DNA of 7,965 nucleotides from an uncultured Eubacteriales bacterium (GTDB lineage: Bacteria; Bacillota; Clostridia; Oscillospirales; Acutalibacteraceae), in assembly GCA_934630995.1 (NCBI GenBank), contig CAKTXU010000069.1, forward strand, positions 1 through 7,965. Direction: 5' to 3'. Of this stretch, positions 1 to 6,311 are shown one piece after another (within the stretch, counting starts at the first letter, position 1; every line of letters starts with the position of its first letter). The notes below the pieces were generated by a model. It worked only from the letters and a program-made list of their open reading frames with translations, searched no databases and was not told where the DNA came from. Position numbers and translations under genes: made by a program.

Positions 1-85
1 CATTGCCAGTTTCATGCAAATCCACCCTCATCCTGTAATAAGCAATCCCTGTTAGCTTGCGCATTTTGCGAGGGAATTATGAGCA

Positions 86-114
86 GGAATCAGCGAAGGA
101 AATCCGCATACTCT
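86..114 (+). promoter_or_regulatory. possible sigma-E promoter of spoIIID
   Basis: CATACTCT at 107-114 matches the known sigma-E -10 consensus CATACAnT at all but one informative position. About 15 bases upstream lies GGAATCA (86-92), only a weak match to a sigma-E -35. Transcription would begin near 120 and leave a leader of roughly 40 bases before the spoIIID start. In Bacillus subtilis spoIIID is transcribed by sigma-E, so location and family knowledge agree, but the -35 is poor. A second CATA-type box (CATAAGAT, 127-134) is a weaker alternative. The rest of 1-162 shows no gene I can support. Confidence 0.3.
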
Positions 115-162
115 CCGGCGAACCCGCATAAGATGTGATAAGTAAGCCTAAGGGGTGATAGC

Positions 163-423
163 ATGAAAGGAGCTGTAGAAGAACGAGCGGTGGAACTCGG
201 CGAATATATCATCGAGAACAACGCCACAGTCCGGGCCGCCGCCAAGAAGTTTCATATATCGAAATCCACCGTACATAAAGACGTGTCCGACCGCCTGCAG
301 ACGGTAAACCCGCAGCTGTACGGCCGGGTTCGCCATGTCCTGGAAGTCAACAAGGCGCAGAGGCATATCCGTGGAGGGATTGCCACGCGGGAAAAATATA
401 AACACGAAACCGATGAGGACTGA
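163..423 (+). CDS. spoIIID: SpoIIID, sporulation transcriptional regulator
   Basis: This is an 86-residue DNA-binding regulator of the mother-cell programme during endospore formation. In characterised Firmicutes SpoIIID is made under sigma-E and activates or represses many sigma-E genes, helping the switch to sigma-K. The whole protein resembles the family. An N-terminal helix (VEERAVELGEYIIENNATVR) leads into a helix-turn-helix at about residues 23-42 with the hallmark core SKSTVHKDVSDRL. The conserved C-terminal basic stretch follows, with HIRGGIATREKYK. The family is usually about 80-93 residues, so it is full length. The ATG is preceded by AAGGGGTGAT (150-159), a good ribosome binding site. 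It has its own unit, with a possible sigma-E box upstream and a hairpin terminator downstream, and converges with the next gene. Identification is secure; regulation is inferred. Confidence 0.97.
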   Translation: MKGAVEERAVELGEYIIENNATVRAAAKKFHISKSTVHKDVSDRLQTVNPQLYGRVRHVLEVNKAQRHIRGGIATREKYKHETDED

Positions 424-433
424 ATCCGGCAAA

Positions 434-471
434 GCAAAAGGAGGCGCTTTTATGCGTCTCCTCTTTCTTTT
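434..471 (+). terminator. intrinsic terminator after spoIIID, possibly bidirectional
   Basis: The arms GGAGGCGC (440-447) and GCGTCTCC (454-461) form an 8-bp stem with one G-T pair around a six-base loop. The stem is followed by the T-rich run TCTTTCTTTT. The hairpin starts 11 bases past the spoIIID stop. On the other strand the same hairpin is followed by TTTTGCTTT, so it could also stop transcription arriving from the converging gene at 527-1593. Confidence 0.8.
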
Positions 472-526
472 GCAATGCCGATGTTGATTTTCCAAACCCT
501 GTTAAAATAAAAAGTTTTTTCCGCTT

Positions 527-1593
527 TCAGACAGACGTTCCGCAGCATCGCTTATATTTTTTCCCGCTTCCGCAGGGACAGGGCTCGTTTCTGCCGATTT
601 TGACCGTTCTCGCCGGCAGGCCGGAGGCCGGTGCAGGGCCTCCCGACAGGGTGTGAAGCTCTGCGGGCGTATAGCCGTTATTGCTCCACAGCCGGGTGTT
701 ATTCTGTAAATCGACATAAAGAGAAATAAATCGCCTCACGGCTTTTTCGCTGGAAAATGAGAATCCCATCCGCTCCAAATCATCCACGACGCTATCCGGG
801 CTGTCCTCCATTTCCACGTGCAGCACCGTCTCGTCCGCCAGTTCCTCCGCCTTTTCGGGGGATAGTCCCGCTAAAACAAAAAAATTTCTAAGTGCCAGAT
901 AGGCGGCATTGCGCTCAAAATACAGGCTGTCGGTGTATCGAAGCAATTCCGCTCTTGCCGGAACGTAACGGGGTTTTCCCTTCTGACAGGTTGCCAGATT
1001 ATACCGCTCCCCGTCTATTACATAGAGGCTCTCATGGACAAGCTCGTCCAACTCCAGGCTGAATGGACACCCGGCCACCAAGCAGATGTCAATGGCCAGC
1101 AAAAGCTCCGGGCGATCGAGCGTTGTCTCGTTTTGCTGCTCGTAAACCTCCGTGATAGAATCCAGCGGAGCGATGCCCCACAGCTCGGTCAGGGCCATGC
1201 AATAGTCCATGATGCCGTGCAGCGCTCATGCCTGCGCACAAAGTCCGGCGTGTCCGCTCGCATAAACGCCGCTGCCGCGTCCTCGGGAATCACCAGTTGC
1301 CCGGAGGAGGTCCAGGCGGCCAGTCCCAATTCGTATAAGCGACCGTAGTGTCTGAACAGATCCTGCTTGGAGACGGTGGCCACTCCTCGACAGGCTTGCC
1401 GGAGCAGGCGGATTTCCTCTCCGGACAGGGACAGCAGATGCCTCTCCCATCTGTCCTCCCCCAGCATTACCGCCGCCAGCTGAACCACGATATCCGCCTT
1501 TTTCAGGCGGGAATACCCCGTCACCCCCAGACGGCGGCACAGCCTGGTCAATTGCTCGCGGTTGAATAGCCCCAGATTTTCCCAATATGTCAT
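527..1593 (-). pseudogene. Rho-N / SEC-C motif protein, frame broken by one base
   Basis: Two overlapping - strand reading frames look like one gene of about 355 codons. The first piece (1593 down to 1189) begins with a Rho-N/SAP-like segment, LTRLCRRLGVTGYSRLKKAD, and continues as helical sequence to RRHER. The second piece (read from 1210 down to 527) ends in a textbook SEC-C zinc motif, CPCGSGKKYKRCC, a short metal-binding module also found at the SecA C-terminus. The ATG at 1210 has no ribosome binding site, and the second frame stays open upstream of it as LHGIMDY. One missing base at about 1221-1226 would therefore join RRHER to LHGIMDY. I chose ATG 1593, with AAGAAGTG upstream; GTG 1602 is the alternative. 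This could be a true null allele, a sequencing error or, less likely, a recoding site. The molecular function of this family is not established. Confidence 0.75.
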
Positions 1594-1673
1594 GACGTTC
1601 ACTTCTTTTATGGTAGAATAGCCGCCTGAGAGGCTGGAATCGGTCTGACCGACGCTGTTCCATCTTTACCGGC

Positions 1674-2358
1674 TCACATCCACGCGCTCATACTTTTTCC
1701 ATAACACGCACCCAATGCGTGAAAACAGCTTCTATTCGCGCTACGGAAAACGGTCCGTCCCGCGCTGCGTATTGGCTTTGAGTAAAAGTGAAAGATGATA
1801 ATAGGCGTTGTTGCCGGTGAGGTCCAGCTCCTGCTCGCTATCGTGAATGGTAACTTCCCCTTTTCGCACAGGAAAGTCCAGGATTTTCAGCCGGTTCTTC
1901 TCCGCCGGCGCGTTGAATATGATGTCTAATTCCGGCAATTGACGGCGGCTCATCAAATACTCCATCGCATCCCACTCATCATAGCCCGGGAGAAATACCA
2001 TCTGGTTTTCATGGAATGCACAGAATATGCGCTTTTTTGCCAGCAGGTTAAAAGAGACGAACACTTCAGGGGAATCAAAACGGTGATGAGTTTTGACATA
2101 TTCCCGCAGCCGCGTCACCAGGGCTTCCAAATCAAACCGCCGATCCTGCGCGGCGATAAGGACGGCGTTCTCCTCATACGGCCGGGAGAGCAGGGCGGCT
2201 TTAGCGGATAGTTCCTGCGAAAGCCGCCGCGCTATCACCGAAGGCTCGAAGAAAAAGGCGCACAGGCTGCTTTTCAGCCGGACATCGTAGGCTGATTCCC
2301 GTATCCGACGCGGAAGGGGGCGTTTCTTGTCATTAACGTTTGCCGGGAAAATAAAAAG
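1674..2358 (-). pseudogene. degraded winged-helix (ArsR-like) transcriptional regulator
   Basis: The main open frame reads from about 2358 to a stop at 1741; a GTG at 2238 gives 165 residues. Near its end TGNNAYYHLSLLLKAN looks like the recognition helix of an ArsR-type winged helix, preceded by the likely domain start RLKILDFPVRKGEVTIHD. In intact relatives, as I recall them, a wing with a GRTV-type motif follows. Here the frame instead ends as TQRGTDRFP, while GRTVFRSANRSCFHALG appears in the neighbouring frame from 1760 and runs to a stop at 1674-1676. That indicates a small frame-changing deletion or insertion at about 1757-1775. Such C-terminal winged-helix regulators are, as I recall, often around 300 residues or more, and the N-terminal half is not recognisable upstream. 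There is no convincing ribosome binding site at 2238. I call it a remnant; the function of the ancestor is unknown. Confidence 0.55.
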
Positions 2359-2575
2359 CTATGGCTACGGCACACTGATGCTGGTCATCCGTCAAAGCCT
2401 CCTGCACGGCCGCCAGACCATAAGTGCTAGTGAAGGTAGCTGCATAAGGGGCGAAGATGGCTTGCGACATCAGGCATTTTTTCAAGTATATGAAGTGATT
2501 GACCCAAATGCATGACAGATATATTCAGCTGTTTAGCAAAATGCATTTGAACCCTTCGACTCTACCCCCGTCGGT
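2359..2575. other. intergenic stretch without a recognised gene
   Basis: No credible gene is visible. A + strand frame (2327-2515) and a - strand frame ending near 2335 are both open for about 60 codons, but neither has a ribosome binding site or resembles a family I know. The only structured element is a 9-bp inverted repeat, CAAATGCAT (2505-2513) and ATGCATTTG (2541-2549). The - strand frame could be a scrap of the damaged regulator next to it. Confidence 0.4.
2505..2549. repeat. 9-bp inverted repeat built on ATGCAT
   Basis: CAAATGCAT at 2505-2513 is matched by its exact reverse complement ATGCATTTG at 2541-2549, with a 27-base AT-rich spacer. Six of the nine bases are themselves palindromic, so the match is less surprising than it looks. 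It lies just downstream of the NYN gene on the - strand. It could be a regulator site or a weak transcript hairpin; nothing in the sequence decides this. Confidence 0.35.
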
Positions 2576-3328
2576 CTACTTCACCTTGACATAAACAAGG
2601 CGGCTGTTGCCGTTGTTGGTGGGGGTGGAACGGATATCCAGGATTCCCAGGGACTTGATGAACGGGGTAAGCTTCCGGAAGCCGTAGTTGCGCACGTCGA
2701 AATCAGGATAGCGTTTGTTGAGCCTGTCCCCGATTTCCGAGATGATCACCCACTCATCCTCGTCCGCAATTTCGTCCATGATGGTCAGCACCGACTGCTT
2801 GACGGTTTCCAGCGGGGTCATGTCGGTTTTTTCCTCTTTCTCGTCCTTTTCCTCCTTGGCCGGCTCCGGCGCCTTGACGGTGGGGGAGGGCTGAGCGAGA
2901 ATTTCGAGATATTTAAACTTGTTGCAGGCGGCGATAAAGGCGGAGGGGGTCTTTTTCTCCCCCATGCCGATGACCAGCATCCCCGATTCCCGCAGCCGGG
3001 AGGCAAGCCGCGTAAAGTCGCTGTCGCTGGAAACCAGGCAGAAGCCGTTGACATTTCCGGAATACAGGATATCCATAGCGTCGATGATCATGGCTGAGTC
3101 GGTGGCGTTTTTTCCGGTGGTATAGGCGTATTGCTGGACAGGGGTGATGGAATTGTCCAGCAGCACGGTTTTCCAGGAGCCCAGCACAGGCTTGGTCCAG
3201 TCCCCGTATATTCTTTTATACGTGGCGATGCCGTCGTTGGATACCTCGTCGAGGATATATTTGATGTATTTGTCCGATACGTTGTCCGCATCGATGAGCA
3301 CCGCAATGTGATTGTCTTCCTTTTCCAT
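2576..3328 (-). CDS. NYN-domain (PIN-like nuclease) protein with C-terminal OST-HTH/LOTUS domain
   Basis: A 250-residue, presumably cytoplasmic protein. Residues 5-145 form a NYN domain, a PIN-like RNase fold that in studied members uses clustered aspartates to hold a metal. The expected acids are present: D13 and D15 in LIDADNV, D77 and D83 in TDSAMIIDAMD, and D102 and D104 in SSDSDF. Residues 147-169 are a charged Pro/Lys/Glu linker. Residues 173-250 look like an OST-HTH (LOTUS) winged-helix RNA-binding domain, with the pattern LETVKQSV, VIISEIGDRL, RNYGFRKLTPFI and a closing strand. Bacterial NYN plus OST-HTH fusions are a known architecture (relatives of LabA and limkain b1). An RNA-processing role is inferred and no substrate is known. 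The ATG follows AAAGGTAGGA. It lies 26 bases after the zinc-ribbon gene, so it is probably the last gene of that operon. No clear terminator follows. Confidence 0.9.
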   Translation of the reverse strand: MEKEDNHIAVLIDADNVSDKYIKYILDEVSNDGIATYKRIYGDWTKPVLGSWKTVLLDNSITPVQQYAYTTGKNATDSAMIIDAMDILYSGNVNGFCLVSSDSDFTRLASRLRESGMLVIGMGEKKTPSAFIAACNKFKYLEILAQPSPTVKAPEPAKEEKDEKEEKTDMTPLETVKQSVLTIMDEIADEDEWVIISEIGDRLNKRYPDFDVRNYGFRKLTPFIKSLGILDIRSTPTNNGNSRLVYVKVK

Positions 3329-3354
3329 CCGGTTGTTCCTACCTTTCTCAGAAG

Positions 3355-4248
3355 TTAAGAGCGATTGACAACATAAAGCATTGAGGACAGCGTGGACGCG
3401 TCAAGGTACCATTTGCCGTCCTTTTTGCTGGCCATCAGCATAATGTTGGGCGTGGAGTAATAGCCGTAAGGATCGCTGCCGTAAATATCTGACATAGTGG
3501 TGGGAGCGGTATTTTGCATGTGGATGACAATGATGGCAAAGCCGTCCCGTTCCCCCTTTAGAATATCCTGCAGGGTGAATTCATACGGGAAGGGCGCGCT
3601 CGTGGTGGTGCTCCAGGAGGAATTGGGGGAGGAGGAAGTTATATCTGTGTATGCTTCGAGGTATTTTCGTCCGCTCTCGTCCGTCAGGGTGAGCAGCAGC
3701 TCGATATCCTGATCCCGGATGGATTTCAGCAGTCCCTGCGCCAGCTTATCCGGCGAGGAATTGTATCCGCCGATTGCCGTGCGGATCGTTCCGGCTGCCA
3801 GAATCAGAATAATCAGACCCGCCAGACAGGAAAGGCTGAGCACGAGAATCTGCTTGCGGGAAAGGCCGCGTTTGGCTGTGGCCGGCGCTTCTTTGCCCGG
3901 GACTGTCGCTGCCGCGGCTTCTCCCCCAATCGGGCCCGCCCCCGTCGGCGCCATCCCCGCGACCGGCGCCCCGGTAGATACTCGCGGAGTGAGAGGATTC
4001 GCCGCCGTCAGGGGAACAGCGGCGGGCGTTACCGGTGGCAAGCCTGCCTGTCTGTCGAGAGGGGAAGCGGTATCGAGGATTTGATTCAGCTGTCGTTTTC
4101 GTCCCGCCTCGTCAAATACCAGTCCGCAGCGGGGACAGGGTGCGGAGAGGCTGTCCATCCATGCCCCGCAGTTGGGGCAGCGGTAGGCAGGACCGTTCGC
4201 CGGGGGCGTCGGGATATAGGGCGGCTGTAACTCAGACACGCGGCTCAT
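3355..4248 (-). CDS. zinc-ribbon protein with one membrane segment and an extracytoplasmic domain
   Basis: A 297-residue protein in three visible parts. Residues 22-42 are a zinc ribbon with two CxxC pairs, C24-PN-C27 and C38-PR-C41. Residues 64-126 are a flexible linker rich in Pro, Ala, Thr and Gly. After basic residues (K126, R127, R131, K132) comes a hydrophobic segment at about 134-155, predicted to cross the membrane once with the ribbon inside. Residues 160-297 would then lie outside; they begin SPDKLAQGLLKSIRDQDIEL and end DGKWYLDASTLSSML, a pattern that recalls NTF2-like domains (DUF4878 type). That resemblance is from memory. The gene starts inside the end of the phosphoesterase gene (17-base overlap), with AGAGGAAAGG directly before its ATG, so translational coupling is likely. 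I do not know its function; a sensor or envelope protein is possible. Confidence 0.8.
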   Translation of the reverse strand: MSRVSELQPPYIPTPPANGPAYRCPNCGAWMDSLSAPCPRCGLVFDEAGRKRQLNQILDTASPLDRQAGLPPVTPAAVPLTAANPLTPRVSTGAPVAGMAPTGAGPIGGEAAAATVPGKEAPATAKRGLSRKQILVLSLSCLAGLIILILAAGTIRTAIGGYNSSPDKLAQGLLKSIRDQDIELLLTLTDESGRKYLEAYTDITSSSPNSSWSTTTSAPFPYEFTLQDILKGERDGFAIIVIHMQNTAPTTMSDIYGSDPYGYYSTPNIMLMASKKDGKWYLDASTLSSMLYVVNRS

Positions 4249-5011
4249 CCTTTCCTCTGGTAAGAATCACGACGGGAATATGGGGGCGGTGGAAAACGCG
4301 GGGAAGGGTGACGCTGTTTCCCAGCCCCCGGCTCACTATCATCCGGGCTTCTCCCCGCTGGTACACCCCGCTGGTGTACCGTGGCAGAAGCCCCTGTCCG
4401 GGGGCGTAAAGGCCCTGACGCCCCAGGCGCATCTGGCCGCCGTGAGCGTGGCCGGAAAAAGTGAGATCCAGTCCGGCCTGCGCGTACCGGGCAAAAAATT
4501 CCGGCCGGTGGGCCAGCGCCAGCCGCGGTCCGGCGGGCTTCTCCGCAGGCGGCTCCTGTTCGGGCAGCCCGGCGACATACAGCCGTTCTCCCGAACGCTC
4601 GATGACCTCCCAGCGGTTGTCGGGCACATGAATGCCTGCGGAGATCAGAATATCGGTCCAGACCGGCAGAATATTCAGCCGCTGCTCGTGATTGCCGCAG
4701 ACGGCGTAACAGGGAGCCAGGGGGGAGAGAGCCTCCGCCAGCGCCTGAAGCGCCTTGGGCTCAAAGCGCCGGTAGCTGGATATGAGGTCCCCTGTCAGGA
4801 AGAGCGCGTCCGGCCGCAGAGATGCGGTCAGCGCCGCCAGCTCCCCGGGCGGCAGGGCGCAGTCGGGCAAATGGGTATCGGATAGCTGGACAATGGTATA
4901 GCCCTCAAAGGCGTCGGGAAGCCCGCGAATGGGAATATGAAAAGTCTCCGCATCGATCGGGGAAGGCTTCCCGGCGTAAGCGGGAGACGCGTAGGTTCTA
5001 CGTTTGAACAT
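4232..5011 (-). CDS. calcineurin-like metallophosphoesterase (YkuE/YaeI type)
   Basis: A 259-residue metal-dependent phosphoesterase. The signature blocks appear in order: SDTH (D45, H47), TGDL (D75), CGNHE (N107, H108), LAHRPE (H168) and FSGHAHGGQ (H188, H190). These are the residues that bind two metal ions in the calcineurin-like fold, so the enzyme should be active. The segment before the first block (IPIRGLPDAFEGYTIVQLSD) is typical of the YkuE/YaeI group, some members of which act on lipid or nucleotide diphosphates. Unlike many relatives it has no N-terminal membrane helix, so it is probably cytoplasmic or peripheral. The substrate cannot be told from sequence. The ATG at 5011 is preceded by TTGAGG seven bases away. 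It is the first gene of the three-gene unit ending at 2576. No convincing promoter is visible upstream. Confidence 0.93.
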   Translation of the reverse strand: MFKRRTYASPAYAGKPSPIDAETFHIPIRGLPDAFEGYTIVQLSDTHLPDCALPPGELAALTASLRPDALFLTGDLISSYRRFEPKALQALAEALSPLAPCYAVCGNHEQRLNILPVWTDILISAGIHVPDNRWEVIERSGERLYVAGLPEQEPPAEKPAGPRLALAHRPEFFARYAQAGLDLTFSGHAHGGQMRLGRQGLYAPGQGLLPRYTSGVYQRGEARMIVSRGLGNSVTLPRVFHRPHIPVVILTRGKDEPRV

Positions 5012-5184
5012 GACAAAACCTCAATAGACATAGCGTTCGCATCCAGCACGTGATAAAAAGTAGTGTTTTTAAGTCTTTCGACGCAGCCCGAAACAAGCCC
5101 CGCCGAAAAGGAGCCGAGACTGATGGATTCATCGCTTATTTAAGCATACAACACCTGAGACGAAAAGGAAAGATAAAAATGGCG
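5012..5184. other. spacer upstream of the phosphoesterase gene
   Basis: This stretch should hold the promoter of the leftward phosphoesterase operon. The best - strand match I can find, TCGAAA with TTTTAT about 17 bases away (near 5052-5082), fits the vegetative consensus poorly (4 of 6 at each box). A short + strand open frame (5050-5268) has no ribosome binding site and runs through the ilv terminator, so I do not call it. Confidence 0.3.
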
Positions 5185-5232
5185 GAAAAAGGGAAAAATA
5201 CCGGCCGCCGGAAAAATCCCGGCGGCCGGTAT
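5185..5232 (-). terminator. strong intrinsic terminator of the ilvBNC operon
   Basis: ATACCGGCCGCCGG (5198-5211) and CCGGCGGCCGGTAT (5219-5232) form a perfect 14-bp GC-rich stem around a seven-base loop. On the - strand it is followed by TTTTTCCCTTTTT, a split U-tract. It begins 11 bases past the ilvC stop codon, which fits a rho-independent end for the branched-chain operon and shows that no further biosynthetic gene is co-transcribed downstream. Confidence 0.93.
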
Positions 5233-5243
5233 CCAGTTTGCGC

Positions 5244-6239
5244 TTATTTTTCCTCGTTCCAGCTGTAGAGCTTGCGCAGCTCCTTGCCGACAGCCTCCAG
5301 CTCGTGCTCTGCGGCCATCCGGCGGCAGGCGTTGAAGTGGGGGCGGCCCACCTTATTCTCATTGATCCACTTGGAAGCGAAGGTGCCGTCCTGAATCTCG
5401 TGCAGGATCTTCTTCATTTCCTTTTTGGTTTCGTCGGTGATCAGCCGTTTGCCCGTCTCGTAATCGCCGAACTCGGCGGTGTCGGAGATGGAATACCGCA
5501 TCATGGAGAAGCCGCCCTTGTAAATCAAGTCCACAATCAGCTTCATCTCGTGGATGCACTCGAAATAGGCGTTGCGGGGGTCGTAGCCCGCTTCCACCAG
5601 GGTTTCGAAGCCGGCCTGCATCAGGGCGGTCACGCCGCCGCAGAGGACGGCCTGCTCACCGAACAGATCGGTTTCCGTCTCGGTCTTGAAGGTGGTTTCC
5701 AGCACGCCGGCACGGGCGCCGCCGATACCCGCGGCATAAGCCAGGGCCACGTCCAGGGCGCGGCCGGTGGCGTCCTGATGAATGGCGACCAGGCAGGGCA
5801 CGCCCTTGCCCTCCACATATTCGCTGCGCACGGTGTGGCCGGGACCCTTGGGCGCAATCATGAACACATCCACGTCGGCGGGCGGGAGTATCTGTCCGAA
5901 ATGGATGGAGAAGCCGTGCGCGAAGGCAAGAGCCTTGCCCGCCGTCAGATTGGGCGCGATATCCTTTTCATACATGGCGGCCTGCTTCTCGTCGTTGATG
6001 AGGATCATGATGATGTCGGCGGCCTTGGCGGCGTCGGCGGCGGTCATGACCTTCAGTCCGGCGGCCTCCGCCTTGGCCCAGCTCTTGGAGCCGTTATACA
6101 GGCCGACGATGACGTTGACGCCGCTTTCATGCAGATTTAGGGCATGGGCATGGCCCTGGGAGCCGTAACCGATGATAGCCACGGTTTTGTCCTTGAGGAC
6201 GCTGAGGTTGCAGTCGTTCTGATAGTAGATTTTTGCCAT
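5244..6239 (-). CDS. ilvC: ketol-acid reductoisomerase, class I
   Basis: IlvC (331 residues) isomerises and reduces 2-acetolactate or 2-aceto-2-hydroxybutyrate to the dihydroxy acid in valine and isoleucine synthesis, using Mg2+ and NAD(P)H. The Rossmann motif GYGSQG is at residues 24-29. The cofactor loop is GLYNGSKSW (46-54); serines 51 and 53 fit NADPH use, though the usual Arg after GL is Tyr48 here. Active-site residues are in place: H108, K131, D191 and E195 (TDLFGE), E227 and E231 (ECIHE) and S252. The length is that of short class I enzymes with a single C-terminal knotted domain. ATG 6239 follows a near-ideal AGGAGGT eight bases away. It is the last gene of the operon, 72 bases after ilvN. 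Confidence 0.98.
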   Translation of the reverse strand: MAKIYYQNDCNLSVLKDKTVAIIGYGSQGHAHALNLHESGVNVIVGLYNGSKSWAKAEAAGLKVMTAADAAKAADIIMILINDEKQAAMYEKDIAPNLTAGKALAFAHGFSIHFGQILPPADVDVFMIAPKGPGHTVRSEYVEGKGVPCLVAIHQDATGRALDVALAYAAGIGGARAGVLETTFKTETETDLFGEQAVLCGGVTALMQAGFETLVEAGYDPRNAYFECIHEMKLIVDLIYKGGFSMMRYSISDTAEFGDYETGKRLITDETKKEMKKILHEIQDGTFASKWINENKVGRPHFNACRRMAAEHELEAVGKELRKLYSWNEEK

Positions 6240-6284
6240 TACTAAAAACCTCCTGTGCCGGGATTGGCGGCAAAATTTATGGAA

Positions 6285-6301
6285 TACGGGATGAGCCCGT
6301 A
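6285..6301 (-). other. small hairpin between ilvN and ilvC
   Basis: TACGGG (6285-6290) and CCCGTA (6296-6301) make a perfect 6-bp stem with a five-base loop in the 72-base ilvN-ilvC gap. It has no U-tract, so it is not a terminator. It might affect stability or translation of the ilvC part of the transcript, but this is speculative. Confidence 0.3.
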
Positions 6302-6311
6302 CGACCGTCGG

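Noticed and set aside
1226..1663. 145-residue - strand frame overlapping the SEC-C gene
   Set aside because: It reads in another frame of the same strand as the Rho-N segment, is Arg/Gly-rich and resembles nothing; it is a shadow.
2327..2515. 62-residue + strand open frame in the spacer
   Set aside because: No ribosome binding site, no family resemblance, and no + strand promoter or neighbour to support it.
2541..2565. tRNA T-arm-like GGGTTCAAAT on the - strand
   Set aside because: The flanking bases do not pair into a T stem and no other tRNA arms are nearby.
4280..4885. 201-residue + strand open frame opposite the phosphoesterase gene
   Set aside because: The phosphoesterase on the other strand has every catalytic motif; this frame is its reverse-strand shadow.
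5145..5152. CATACAAC, a near match to a sigma-E -10 on the + strand
   Set aside because: It points toward the ilv terminator with no + strand gene behind it, so it is most likely a chance match.
5238..6140. 300-residue + strand open frame opposite ilvC
   Set aside because: It lies wholly antisense to a certain ilvC gene, has no ribosome binding site, and its composition (Gly/His/Leu/Asp-rich) is typical of the shadow of a GC-rich gene.
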